In this document: piece after piece, positions 40,027 through 48,229 of the stretch | Layout: every line of letters starts with the position of its first letter | Numbering within the stretch: the first letter of the stretch is position 1 | Assembly (NCBI GenBank): GCA_050949165.1 | Contig: JBMNFF010000001.1 | Coordinates: 496,001-560,000 of the forward strand | Direction of reading: 5' to 3' | Source of the DNA: DAIOXA01 sp050949165 | GTDB taxonomy: Bacteria; Bacillota; Proteinivoracia; UBA4975 | DNA length: 64,000 nt | Notes under the pieces: generated by a model | What the model saw: the letters and a program-made list of their open reading frames with translations, nothing else | What the model was told of the DNA's origin: nothing | Database searches by the model: none | Translations under genes and position numbers: made by a program

Positions 40027-40055
40027 TTGATTTATCGTACTTCAGTTGATATAAT
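40027..40055 (+). promoter_or_regulatory. Promoter of tRNA-Arg
   Basis: TTGATT (40027-40032), 17-base spacer, TATAAT (40050-40055); the start site is expected about 14 bases before the tRNA. Confidence 0.75.
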
Positions 40056-40075
40056 TACTTTTGTCATTACAGCCC

Positions 40076-40150
40076 GCGCCTATAGCTCAGAGGATAGAGC
40101 ACCGGCCTCCGGAGCCGGGAGCCCAGGTTCGACTCCTGGTAGGCGCGCCA
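40076..40150 (+). tRNA. tRNA-Arg (anticodon CCG)
   Basis: 75 bases folding as a full cloverleaf: acceptor GCGCCTA/TAGGCGC with discriminator G and encoded CCA, D stem GCTC/GAGC, anticodon stem CCGGC/GCCGG with loop CTCCGGA (anticodon CCG), T arm CCAGG-TTCGACT-CCTGG. Single gene with its own promoter and terminator. Confidence 0.95.
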
Positions 40151-40162
40151 TTTTATATGCAC

Positions 40163-40185
40163 AACGCCTTTAAGGCGTTTTTTTT
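40163..40185 (+). terminator. Terminator of tRNA-Arg
   Basis: AACGCCT-TTA-AGGCGTT followed by a run of T on the plus strand. Confidence 0.85.
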
Positions 40186-40871
40186 CTTTCTCCCTTTAAA
40201 TATACCACCAGCTTCCCCTTGGTGTCCAAGGTTGCATAGAGCACATCCCCGATGGAGCAATTGTGCCGGGTGCGCAGGTTCTCTTCCAGCCATTCCCGGC
40301 TCTTCTCTGCCAAAGCCATATTTTCTTTGAGCAATTTACCGTCGGAAATCAGCGGCAGGGGAAGCCCTTCATAGGCCGGCTGCAGGCCAAGATCCTCGGG
40401 AATTACAGGGCGCTTTTCGGACTTCAGGATTAAGCTGAGCTTGCCGTCGGTTTCCAGGATCGCGTATTCCACATCCTCAAGGTTGTAGACACCCTGTTCG
40501 CGCATTTGCGAAATCATATCATCGATATTATAGCGCAGGCGGCGCATTTCCTCCTCCAGCAACCTCCCCTTTTCGACGATGATGCTGGGGGTTCCTTCAA
40601 TTATCTTTCTCGCCGTCAGGCTCTTCAGGGTCATGTACGAGAGGATTATCTCCAAGAGAACCAAGGTCGAGATGGGGACGATGCCATGGAGCAGCGACAT
40701 CTCATTGTCGCTGAGGGGAATGGCCGCCAATTCAGCAATCATGATCGCCACTACCAAATCAAAGAGGGAAAGTTGGCCCACTTCCCGCTTGCCCATTATG
40801 CGCATCAAGAAGAGGACCGCCAAGTAAACAACGGCAGTTCTTACAAACATCAACAATAGCTGTCCCGCCAC
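40170..40871 (-). CDS. YetF/DUF421-family membrane protein
   Basis: About 233 residues: three N-terminal hydrophobic spans with the family core FLMRIMGKREVGQLSLFDLV followed by VAIMIAELAAIPLSD, then two cytosolic YetF domains (SLTARKIIEGTPSIIVEKGR and SDGKLLKENMALAEKSREWL). In spore-formers relatives occur in spore membranes (YetF/YrbG); the role is not established. Start chosen at a GTG with GGGGTGG upstream. Convergent with the tRNA gene. Confidence 0.85.
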   Translation of the reverse strand: MAGQLLLMFVRTAVVYLAVLFLMRIMGKREVGQLSLFDLVVAIMIAELAAIPLSDNEMSLLHGIVPISTLVLLEIILSYMTLKSLTARKIIEGTPSIIVEKGRLLEEEMRRLRYNIDDMISQMREQGVYNLEDVEYAILETDGKLSLILKSEKRPVIPEDLGLQPAYEGLPLPLISDGKLLKENMALAEKSREWLEENLRTRHNCSIGDVLYATLDTKGKLVVYLKGERKKTP

Positions 40872-40933
40872 ATTTCCACCCCTGATCAGTTTTATAATCA
40901 GTGTGCCCTGTTCCCGGTGAAAAAATAAAGTTT

Positions 40934-40964
40934 CACATATCCACAACTGCTTAAGTGCATACTA
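40934..40964 (+). promoter_or_regulatory. Possible sigma G-like promoter of the 60-residue gene
   Basis: CATACTA (40958-40964) equals the sigma G -10 core; CACATA (40934-40939), 18 bases upstream, matches four of six positions of the sigma G -35 (TGMATA). No sigma A pair is better. Position fits a start about 22 bases before the GTG. Confidence 0.35.
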
Positions 40965-40992
40965 AGGGTAAACCAAACGGGGAGGCGAAAAT

Positions 40993-41175
40993 GTGAATCG
41001 GCACAGAACCTTTGCCCGGTATCGGCCAAGAAGCAAGGATATCGGCCGGCGCTCCAGCGATGAAGAGTTTGCCCAGGAATTTATCGAACCCATCAGGTCC
41101 AGCGTCAAGAGGGAGCGATCGCCCTACCACCACACCAGAGAGAGCCACTATATGCCATTCTACCCCGGAGAGTAG
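40993..41175 (+). CDS. 60-residue Arg-rich small protein, unknown
   Basis: GTG start with GGGGAGGCG seven bases upstream; the product begins MNRHRTFARYRPRSKDIGRR and ends SPYHHTRESHYMPFYPGE. It is rich in Arg, His and Tyr, has no membrane span and resembles no family I know. It is bounded by a strong plus-strand terminator, which argues that it is a real transcription unit. The possible sigma G promoter suggests a spore-specific product, but this is inference. It converges on the PHP gene, one base apart. Confidence 0.6.
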   Translation: MNRHRTFARYRPRSKDIGRRSSDEEFAQEFIEPIRSSVKRERSPYHHTRESHYMPFYPGE

Positions 41176-41194
41176 CTTAGCTGCTCTCTTTTTT
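41168..41194 (+). terminator. Terminator of the 60-residue gene
   Basis: GAGAGTAGC-TTA-GCTGCTCTC (nine pairs, one G-U) followed by TTTTTT on the plus strand. Confidence 0.85.
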
Positions 41195-42223
41195 AATGTA
41201 AATTGGATTGGAATACAGCCAGGGCAGGTAACGCCTCCCCCGGCGCGCCCAGATTTCCACCCGGTACACACCAGCTTCCACGGCAAGGGCCAGGTTCTTT
41301 TTGATATCCCTTTGCAGCCAGGGCTTGCCGTCTCGCACCACCCGTAGCCTCCCTGGCTGCGGGCTGCGCACATGTAGCCAGTTCCTGGCCCCGCCCGGCG
41401 CCAGGAACTCGCCCATCCCCGCCTCCTCTTCCCCCGCCGTAGCGGAAAAGGAGAATCCGTGGGCCAGGCCAAGGTGGTCCAGGGCAAACCAACAATTGCC
41501 CCGACTCAAGGCCGCCAGGAGTTGACCGGCATCCTGCTCCGCAGCGCCGGTAACCTCCGCCACCGGCACATAGTTATTGACGGCAGCAAAGAGCATGGGA
41601 TAGTCCAGGACCTTAAACTTAAGGCATAAGGCCTTGATAATGGGGCCGTGGAGGTCGCTGCCAGCCAGGCCGGTGACATGCCGGATTTGGCACAGCTCAT
41701 CCCATTTGGCCAGGGCCCGGGGGCATGCCCCTCGGAAAAAGGGGTGATGCCGCCAGAACAGCCAGAGAAACAAGGCGCCGATATAAGTGGTGGCGGCATC
41801 CCGCCATTGGCTGGTCAGGTTCCATAACTCCATGGCATCATAGTCCTGGACGTCCCAGTCCAACCAGGGGTAGCGCTTGCCACCGCTGACTATTTTCGAT
41901 CCCTTCTCAAAGGGATGGGCGATGATGCCCATCCCTCCGCTTTTCTTTACTGCTTCCACCAGGGCGGCAGCCTCCACCTGTCTTTCGGGATAGCTGACCG
42001 GAGTGTTATAGGCCAGGTAGTGGTTGTGGGTGGAGTTGAACTCCGTCCCCATCAGGAACAAGACGTCTTGCACGTAGAGGCTTTCGCCGCAGATGACATG
42101 GTGGTCGTTGATGCCCACAAAGTCCAGCCCGGTTTGAGCGGCTATTGCTGCGATTTCCGGCAAGGACAAGGTGCCGTCGGACTGCAGGGAATGGACATGC
42201 AGATTACCTCTCAACACCTGCAC
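41177..42223 (-). CDS. PHP-domain metal-dependent phosphoesterase
   Basis: 348 residues. The PHP metal ligands are visible: GNLHVHSLQSDGTLSLPE (HxH and Asp), FVGINDHHV, GIIAHPFEKGSK and GLAGSDLHG. The C-terminal 110 residues (after LLAALSRGNCWFALD) form a beta-rich domain that reads like a carbohydrate- or membrane-associated add-on: RGRRYLPWLYSNPIYIKK. Substrate unknown; relatives cleave nucleotide or sugar phosphates. It is 20 bases downstream of tldE on the same strand. Confidence 0.85.
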   Translation of the reverse strand: MQVLRGNLHVHSLQSDGTLSLPEIAAIAAQTGLDFVGINDHHVICGESLYVQDVLFLMGTEFNSTHNHYLAYNTPVSYPERQVEAAALVEAVKKSGGMGIIAHPFEKGSKIVSGGKRYPWLDWDVQDYDAMELWNLTSQWRDAATTYIGALFLWLFWRHHPFFRGACPRALAKWDELCQIRHVTGLAGSDLHGPIIKALCLKFKVLDYPMLFAAVNNYVPVAEVTGAAEQDAGQLLAALSRGNCWFALDHLGLAHGFSFSATAGEEEAGMGEFLAPGGARNWLHVRSPQPGRLRVVRDGKPWLQRDIKKNLALAVEAGVYRVEIWARRGRRYLPWLYSNPIYIKKESS

Positions 42224-42243
42224 TTCTCTCGCCCCCAGTTCAC

Positions 42244-43596
42244 CTATGCTCCGGAAACGGCCAGGGTCTTGATCAGCAAGGATGGCGAGCCGAACATGCT
42301 ACCGGCAGGCAACCCGAACCGCATATCGTTGCCCACTGCCTCCACATCCCGCAACATGCTGATAAAATTACCGGCGATGGTGATTTGGTTTACTGGCCGC
42401 ACAATCTTCCCCTTCTCCACCAGGTAGCCGAAGGCGCCCAGGGAAAAATCTCCCGAAACGGGGTTGGCCCCGGAATGGGTGCCCTGGAGATCGATGATGA
42501 CCAACCCTCGCTGGACACCAGCAACCATATCCTCCAAGCTGACAGTACCGGGTTGAATATACATATTGGTAGGAGCCACCCCCACGCTGGACTTATACGA
42601 GCCCTTGGCGGCATTGCCCGTGGACTGCACGCCGTCCTTGGCGGCGGTTTTCAGGTTGTGCAGAAAGGTCATGAGCCTGCCGGCTTCCACCACCGCCTTG
42701 GTCCTGGTGGCGACTCCCTCGGCGTCAAAGGGCGCAGAGTAGAGCCCCTGGGGAAGCAAGGGATCGTCCACAATGGTAATGGTGTCGGCGGCGACGGCTT
42801 CCCCCAGCTTGCCCTTGAGGAGAGAGAAGTTCTTCTGGACATTTTCGGCGGAAAAGATCCCGGCAAAGGTCCCCAAGAGGGTGGCGGCCGCCTCCCAGCG
42901 CAGGATGACCGGGTATTCCCCTGACTCAACCGGAGAAGCGCCCAAAAGGGCGACGGCTTCTTCCACGGCGCCGCGAGCAAGCTTTTCCGGATCGAACTGG
43001 CTGAAATCTCCAATGGTCTCAAAATTGCCGAAGGTCTTGGTATCCCCGCCCTCACCGACCACCACCGAGACATAGGCATAGGCGGCGTTGAGGGAGTGGG
43101 TCAGGTCCAAGCCCTTGGTGTTGACTATCCTTACCTGCCCCTCCCCGGAAGCCAGCAGACAATAGTTTACAGTCCGCACCCTCTCATCCAGGGCAAGGGC
43201 CTTGGCCTCCATGGCCTTGGCAATCTCGATTTTTTCCTGGGAACTAGTGGCACTCAGGCGGGCTTTAAACCCCGAGATTTCTGGATACCGCTGAGAGCCG
43301 CCGAAGATTTCCAGCTGCTCATCGGCATCGATGACCTCGGCGTTTTCCCGGGCGTCCCTAACCAGGATGTCCACTGATTCCTCGTCCAGGACTTCGGTGT
43401 AGGCATAGCCCATGTTGCCCCGGTACAGGCCCCTGAAAGAGTAGCCTCCCGCCTCGGCCAGGGTGTAGCTGTCCACCTCGCCCTCAAAGACCTTGATGGA
43501 AAGGTCCTTGGAACTCTGATGGTAGATTTCCATGTCTGTAAAACCGGCGCGGCTGCCTCTGCTGAAGACCAAGTCCTTAAATTCATTGAATTCCAT
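42244..43596 (-). CDS. tldE: TldE/PmbA-type metalloprotease subunit
   Basis: Partner of TldD; the pair forms a heterodimer that cleaves unfolded or modified peptides. 450 residues with the TldD/PmbA N-terminal fold, without HExxH, which is normal for TldE. Conserved parts: AATLLGTFAGIFSAENVQK, and near the end GTHSGANPVSGDFSLGAFGY and the preceding SLEDMVAGVQRGLVI. It overlaps the tldD stop by one base (TAATG). Confidence 0.92.
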   Translation of the reverse strand: MEFNEFKDLVFSRGSRAGFTDMEIYHQSSKDLSIKVFEGEVDSYTLAEAGGYSFRGLYRGNMGYAYTEVLDEESVDILVRDARENAEVIDADEQLEIFGGSQRYPEISGFKARLSATSSQEKIEIAKAMEAKALALDERVRTVNYCLLASGEGQVRIVNTKGLDLTHSLNAAYAYVSVVVGEGGDTKTFGNFETIGDFSQFDPEKLARGAVEEAVALLGASPVESGEYPVILRWEAAATLLGTFAGIFSAENVQKNFSLLKGKLGEAVAADTITIVDDPLLPQGLYSAPFDAEGVATRTKAVVEAGRLMTFLHNLKTAAKDGVQSTGNAAKGSYKSSVGVAPTNMYIQPGTVSLEDMVAGVQRGLVIIDLQGTHSGANPVSGDFSLGAFGYLVEKGKIVRPVNQITIAGNFISMLRDVEAVGNDMRFGLPAGSMFGSPSLLIKTLAVSGA

Positions 43597-44987
43597 TACC
43601 CTCGCCCCTTTCTGCCGCCGACGGTGATCTCCGAGACCCTAATCATGGGTTGCCCCACATTGGCGGGAATGGAACCGCTGACAGAACCGCACATGCCCTG
43701 GCCCAGGGCCAGGTTATTGCCGACCATGTCGATTTTCTTGAGGATCTCCGATCCCCTGCCGATGAGGGTGGCGCCCCGGACCGGCTTGACGATCTTACCG
43801 TCTTTGACGATATAGCCCTCGTTGACGGCAAAGTTGAAATCCCCGGTGGCGGGGTTGACAGAACCTCCGCCCATATACCTGGCGTAGATTCCGTACTCGG
43901 TATTGGCGATTATCTCTTGAGGAGTGGAAGTCCCGGCAGCAATAAAGGTGTTGGACATCCGGGAGGTGGGGGCAAATTTATAGGACTGACGCCGGGCCGA
44001 ACCGGTGGAGGCCATGCCCATCCGCCGGCCATTCAGCTTATCGACGAGATAACCCTTGAGGACGCCCCTGTCGATGAGGAGGTTCTTCTGGGTGGGGGTC
44101 CCCTCATCATCTATATTGGCGGAGCCCCAGGCGTTGGGGATGGTCCCGTCATCATAGGCAGTGACGATATCGGCGGCGATCTTCTCCCCCAGTTTATCGG
44201 CAAAGACCGAGGTCTTCTTGGCGACGGATGTAGCCTCGAGGCTGTGGCCGCATGCTTCATGAAAGATGACCCCGCCGAATTCGTTATCGATGATTACCGG
44301 GAACTTGCCGCTGGGGCAATAGTCGGCGTCGATCATGGTGGCGGCAATCCTGGCCGCCTCTTTGGCATACTCCCGGATATCGATTTTCTCGTAAAACTCA
44401 AGGCCCATGTGGGCGCCGGGTCCATAAAAACCGGACTGCTTTTCCGAGCCCTTGGCGGCGACGGCTTCTATCATCATGCGAGTGCGAATCCGCCGATCCC
44501 GGGCATGGACGCCCTCGGTATTGGCCACCAAAATCCTCTGGTCCTCATCCATAAAGCGGATGCGCACCTGCTCAATGACGGGATTGTAGTTCTTGGCAGC
44601 CTCATAGGCCATCCGCATCAAATTGACCCGGAATTCTTTATCCTTGCCGTCGGGGTAGATGCTGACGGGATGGGCATTGGTGAGAATTCGCCCCTGCAGG
44701 TCCTGAAACTGGCCGCAGGAGCTGCTGTTCAAAGCCATAGCAGCTTCCCGGGCCACCTTGATCAGGTTATCCCGGCTGGTCTCGTTGGTATAGGCGTAAA
44801 CCGCCTTGAGCCCTGCAAAGACCCGGATCCCTACGCCATAGTCCCGACCTGAAATCCCGGTTTCCACCTGCCCGGCCACCATGCCCAAGCTGGTGCTGTA
44901 CTTATCCTCCATAAATATTTCGCCGAAGTCCGCCCCCTGGGTCAGGGCGGCATTTAAGACATCCTCTATAACCGACTTACTGAGCAA
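43596..44987 (-). CDS. tldD: TldD-type metalloprotease, catalytic subunit
   Basis: 463 residues from a TTG with GGAGGTG upstream. The zinc motif HEACGH lies in GGVIFHEACGHSLEATSVAK; NTEYGIYARYMGGGSVNPAT and GDFNFAVNEGYIVKDGKIV are the C-terminal hallmark blocks. Active only with TldE. Known roles are maturation of modified peptides and breakdown of small proteins; no clear peptide precursor gene lies beside it, although a tiny basic gene is found about 2.4 kb away from the tldE-tldD pair. Confidence 0.93.
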   Translation of the reverse strand: MLSKSVIEDVLNAALTQGADFGEIFMEDKYSTSLGMVAGQVETGISGRDYGVGIRVFAGLKAVYAYTNETSRDNLIKVAREAAMALNSSSCGQFQDLQGRILTNAHPVSIYPDGKDKEFRVNLMRMAYEAAKNYNPVIEQVRIRFMDEDQRILVANTEGVHARDRRIRTRMMIEAVAAKGSEKQSGFYGPGAHMGLEFYEKIDIREYAKEAARIAATMIDADYCPSGKFPVIIDNEFGGVIFHEACGHSLEATSVAKKTSVFADKLGEKIAADIVTAYDDGTIPNAWGSANIDDEGTPTQKNLLIDRGVLKGYLVDKLNGRRMGMASTGSARRQSYKFAPTSRMSNTFIAAGTSTPQEIIANTEYGIYARYMGGGSVNPATGDFNFAVNEGYIVKDGKIVKPVRGATLIGRGSEILKKIDMVGNNLALGQGMCGSVSGSIPANVGQPMIRVSEITVGGRKGRG

Positions 44988-45060
44988 GCGAACACCTCCA
45001 TATTCTTCCTGGATACAGAACTGTTTCCGGGAAATGCTAATAATGCAACCACTCTCCTTA

Positions 45061-45663
45061 TTATGGCGCCAATGGCGCCTTTTTCTTCTTCCCCGCCCCC
45101 TGCATAAAAAACTGAGCCAGGGGTCCGACACAGAGGGCGGTGGCTACGGTGCCCCACTGGGGCAACACCCCCAGAACCATTGCGAGGCCTAGAAAAATCA
45201 GATCCTGGAGCACTTTGGCGACTCCAACCTTCACCTTCAGCTTGTCGCTGAGGACAAACATCATTCCCTCCACCGGCCCCTCCCCCAATTCGGCCCTTAC
45301 ATAGATAGAAATGCCCAGGGCCAGAGAGATGATTCCCAAACCCAGGAGGAAAATCCGCAGGGTCGGTCTGGAAATTGCCTCCAGGGGCAACAGCCAGTTG
45401 TACAAATCGATAAACAGCCCCACCAACACCATGCTCATGACGGTGGCAAGTCCCGGTCGCCGCCTCCCCCAGAAGTAGTTAAGCGCGATCAGCATGATTC
45501 CGCCCAACTGGGATGTCACGCCGAGGCTGAGGGGCAGATGTCCCTTGAGGGCCAAGACAAACAGGCCCCAGGGATCGGGGCCTTGAACAGCAATGGATAT
45601 AGTTATGCCCATGGCCAGCACGGCCAAGCCGCCTGTGGCCATTAATATTTTCTGTACTCTCAT
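45061..45663 (-). CDS. YczE/YitT-like membrane protein
   Basis: A 200-residue protein with five hydrophobic spans. It has the YczE-type marks: MGITISIAVQGPDPWG near the N-terminus, FIDLYNWLLP in the middle, and ISIYVRAELGEGPVEGMMF. Function unknown in this family. It follows the Crp-family gene by two bases, so the two are probably co-expressed. Confidence 0.8.
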   Translation of the reverse strand: MRVQKILMATGGLAVLAMGITISIAVQGPDPWGLFVLALKGHLPLSLGVTSQLGGIMLIALNYFWGRRRPGLATVMSMVLVGLFIDLYNWLLPLEAISRPTLRIFLLGLGIISLALGISIYVRAELGEGPVEGMMFVLSDKLKVKVGVAKVLQDLIFLGLAMVLGVLPQWGTVATALCVGPLAQFFMQGAGKKKKAPLAP

Positions 45664-45665
45664 TC

Positions 45666-46349
45666 TTACTCCTTGCCAAACTCTTTTATTCGCTCCAGAT
45701 CCTTGATAAAGATTCGCTTTTGCTTGGTATCTATGATGTCTTCGGAGCGCCAGGCGCTGAGGACGCGGCTGACGGTCTCCCGGGTCAGCCCGGTCAGGGC
45801 GGCCAATCTGGCCTGGGGCAGGTCGACAGCCACCTCGATACTGCCATCCGCCTCGCGGCCGTGCAGCCGGGCTAAATCCAAGAGGAGCTTGGCGGTGCGG
45901 CCTTCAGCAGTGGCATAGGACCAAGTCTTGATCTTGTCCTGGGCGATGCGCAGACGGGTGCTGAGGACCTCGATAATATAGAGAGCGATGCGGGGATGGC
46001 GCAGCATCAGATTCTGCATCGCCCTGGTATCCATGAAGTACACGGTGCTGGGGACCACTGCTTCGGCAGTGGCGGGATATGGGGCCTGGGAAAAGATTAC
46101 GGCCTCCGCCAGCACTTCGCCAGAGCCAAAGATGTGGAGAATGGCCTGCTTACCCTGGTAATTGGTCTTGCTGATCTGCACGGCCCCCCGCTTGATCAGA
46201 AATAAGCCCTGGGCAGGCTCCCCTTCCCAGAAAAGCACCTCACCCTTGGCATAGGTGCGCACTTCTATTATTTCTGCCAGGCGGATCAACTCGGATTCGG
46301 GAATGGAAGCAAAGAGGGGAATTTTCGCCAGGTCCTTAAGCATTGCCAT
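45666..46349 (-). CDS. Crp/Fnr-family transcriptional regulator
   Basis: 227 residues: N-terminal cyclic-nucleotide-binding fold (GEVLFWEGEPAQGLFLIKRG), dimer helix, and a C-terminal winged helix with LAALTGLTRETVSRVLSAWR. No Fnr cysteine cluster is present, so direct iron-sulfur oxygen sensing is unlikely; a small-molecule ligand is expected. Overlaps the nrdR end by 14 bases. The linked YczE-like gene may be its target. Confidence 0.9.
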   Translation of the reverse strand: MAMLKDLAKIPLFASIPESELIRLAEIIEVRTYAKGEVLFWEGEPAQGLFLIKRGAVQISKTNYQGKQAILHIFGSGEVLAEAVIFSQAPYPATAEAVVPSTVYFMDTRAMQNLMLRHPRIALYIIEVLSTRLRIAQDKIKTWSYATAEGRTAKLLLDLARLHGREADGSIEVAVDLPQARLAALTGLTRETVSRVLSAWRSEDIIDTKQKRIFIKDLERIKEFGKE

Positions 46350-46812
46350 CCCCAGTATCCTGCTTTTCTGCCAGACTCTGCAGTTCCCTCAGGAAATTGC
46401 CCACATCGCTGAACTCTCTGTACACCGAAGCAAAGCGGACATAAGCCACCTCATCCAGCTTGCGCAAGCGCTCCAGTACCAGCTCGCCAATCAGCCTGGT
46501 GCTGACTTCGCGGTCCAGTTTATTGCGCAATTGCAATTCCACATCATCCGCCAATTGTTCCAGCTTTTCCAGGGGAATCGCCCTCTTCTCACAGGCCCGA
46601 ATCAGGCCGTTGAGGATCTTTCCCCTTTCAAAGAACTCCCGGTCGCCGTTCTTCTTGACGACGACCAGGGGCAACTTCTCCACCTTCTCATATGTGGTAA
46701 AACGATTGCCACATTTCATGCACTCTCTTCGGCGGCGAATTTCGTGCTCGTCCTCGGTGCGCCGCGAGTCGACAACCTTACTCTCCAAAAAATTGCAATA
46801 GGGACAGCGCAC
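46336..46812 (-). CDS. nrdR: Transcriptional repressor NrdR
   Basis: Zinc-ribbon plus ATP-cone repressor of ribonucleotide reductase genes. The ribbon has MRCPYC and CMKCGNRFTTYE; the ATP cone starts VVVKKNGDREFFERGKILNG; the end block RLRKLDEVAYVRFASVYREF is invariant in the family. 158 residues. No nrd genes are in the window, so targets lie elsewhere. Confidence 0.95.
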   Translation of the reverse strand: MRCPYCNFLESKVVDSRRTEDEHEIRRRRECMKCGNRFTTYEKVEKLPLVVVKKNGDREFFERGKILNGLIRACEKRAIPLEKLEQLADDVELQLRNKLDREVSTRLIGELVLERLRKLDEVAYVRFASVYREFSDVGNFLRELQSLAEKQDTGDGNA

Positions 46813-46821
46813 CCTGTCACC

Positions 46822-47244
46822 TCACTTCCACAAAAATAAACCGGTCTCCGGCTCGTGTTCTCTGACCAGTTCAGCACCGGTCAACACGGCGATGCGGGTC
46901 TCAGCCACGATGATCTTGGTTCCCGGCAGCAAGTGCCCGCCGTAGAGCTGCTTTTTCTCATCGCCCAGGACGATGTGAATATGGGCAAAGGGCTTGCCAT
47001 CCTTCATGGAAATATTGCCGATGGCGCTGATGACTTCCAGCTTGCCTCCCAGGCGCATCTCGATGTACCGCTCATTTTCACTGTCATAATAGCCAAACAC
47101 CGCCCCATCGGCGAAGCCAATCAGCTGCACCTCAGCCGCCTGGATATCCTTTTCCCGGGCGAACTTTTCCAGCTCGTCCAGGAAGTCTCCTCCCCTGGGC
47201 AATAGTCCTACGTACACTTCTTTGACGGTAAACTTTTTCAACAA
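46822..47244 (-). CDS. PPC/DUF296-domain protein
   Basis: A 140-residue protein of the plants-and-prokaryotes-conserved fold. The metal-site histidines are in DGKPFAHIHIVLGDEKKQLY followed by GGHLLPGTKI; the glycine-rich opening is VGLLPRGGDFLDEL. Bacterial members form trimers and some bind DNA or a metal; the role is unknown. Nine bases upstream of nrdR. Confidence 0.85.
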   Translation of the reverse strand: MLKKFTVKEVYVGLLPRGGDFLDELEKFAREKDIQAAEVQLIGFADGAVFGYYDSENERYIEMRLGGKLEVISAIGNISMKDGKPFAHIHIVLGDEKKQLYGGHLLPGTKIIVAETRIAVLTGAELVREHEPETGLFLWK

Positions 47245-47256
47245 CTCTGCCTCCTG

Positions 47257-48096
47257 TTATAGATAGTGATTATATTTTTCCCACCACTTGCTCTGCCAAT
47301 CGGCCAGGGCCTCCTTTTGCCCCTTGCCCTCGGCCAGAGCCTGGAGCAACCGCAATCTGTACAACACCTCAATCCGCTCCTGCCAATCTGCAGAGAGCTC
47401 GGAAGTGGCGCAGTAGCCCTGGAGAAAGTATTCCCAGAAAAAGTGGATATCGTCCAGGCCGATGGCCTGGGGCCGAAGGTTGACCAAGTCCAGGAGGGGC
47501 TCGGAATACCTGGCCCTGGACATGTCCATAATCATCAAGCCGTCGTCCCAAATCTTTATGGGCGGAAAACCCTGCCAATTGCCGGTGAGGGTCCCCCCGC
47601 CGGAACTCCACAGCTCGGCGGCATCGGCGGCCAGAGCCGCCACTGTCCCGGGAAATGCTCTCAGCTCCTTGCGGGCGGAAAGGATGATGTAGCTCCTGCG
47701 AATAAGAATGCGAAGGTAGTGAGAGACTGGGTATGCCCGGGGGGCGATTATATCCCCGGTCCCGGAATGGCGCAGGGAATGCACCATCCCCATGGTCGCC
47801 CCCAACCGCCTGATCAACTCGATCTTGCCTTCCCTGGTATGGCCCTGCCACACCGGCATGAGCGCGGCGAGGGGGCGGTGCCGGACCGCCATGACGCACA
47901 AGCGGCGCAGGCGCTGGATCCGGGCGGGCTGAGGGACGACATCCAGATGGCGCAGCAATTCCATGGCTTTGCGTTGGCGCAGCAAAAATATGTTGGCGGA
48001 GGCTGCATATATTGTCTGCTCAGGCTGTTCAAAGCGCACAATCCCCGCCGCCTGGATATAGCCCCGATATGCCCGCAATGCTGCTGGAAGTCTCAT
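47257..48096 (-). CDS. APH/choline-kinase-fold protein lacking catalytic residues (predicted pseudokinase)
   Basis: About 279 residues, ATG with GGGGGG upstream. The C-terminal half keeps the shape of the aminoglycoside phosphotransferase family: a segment TGNWQGFPPIKIWDDGLMIM followed by DMSRARYSEPLLDLV (residues 171-205) sits where the family has HGDxHxxN...IDW..A..GDP.YDLA. In that block the catalytic Asp is replaced by Asn and the flanking His by Thr and Gln, while the metal Asp (191) remains. The N-terminal nucleotide lobe is also poor. In spore-formers such proteins include CotS-like coat kinases. Function unknown; loss of activity is inference. Confidence 0.6.
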   Translation of the reverse strand: MRLPAALRAYRGYIQAAGIVRFEQPEQTIYAASANIFLLRQRKAMELLRHLDVVPQPARIQRLRRLCVMAVRHRPLAALMPVWQGHTREGKIELIRRLGATMGMVHSLRHSGTGDIIAPRAYPVSHYLRILIRRSYIILSARKELRAFPGTVAALAADAAELWSSGGGTLTGNWQGFPPIKIWDDGLMIMDMSRARYSEPLLDLVNLRPQAIGLDDIHFFWEYFLQGYCATSELSADWQERIEVLYRLRLLQALAEGKGQKEALADWQSKWWEKYNHYL

Positions 48097-48198
48097 TATC
48101 AGCCCCCCCATGTAACTGTTACCAACCTTATATATTCTCCTTTTAGGGAAATTTCCCTTCCCCGGTGAGAGAGTTTTGCCATTATCTGAAAAACAGCC

Positions 48199-48223
48199 GA
48201 AAAAAGAGAGGCATACGCCTCCC
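48199..48223 (-). terminator. Terminator after mrp
   Basis: Minus strand GGGAGGC-GTAT-GCCTCTC followed by TTTTTTC, seven bases past the mrp stop. Confidence 0.8.
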
Positions 48224-48229
48224 AACTTA

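Noticed and set aside
45064..45083. GGCGCC-AAT-GGCGCC palindrome followed by TTTTT on the plus strand, terminator-like
   Set aside because: It lies in the 3' coding end of the minus-strand YczE-like gene, no plus-strand gene precedes it, and the minus strand has no T-run after the stem.
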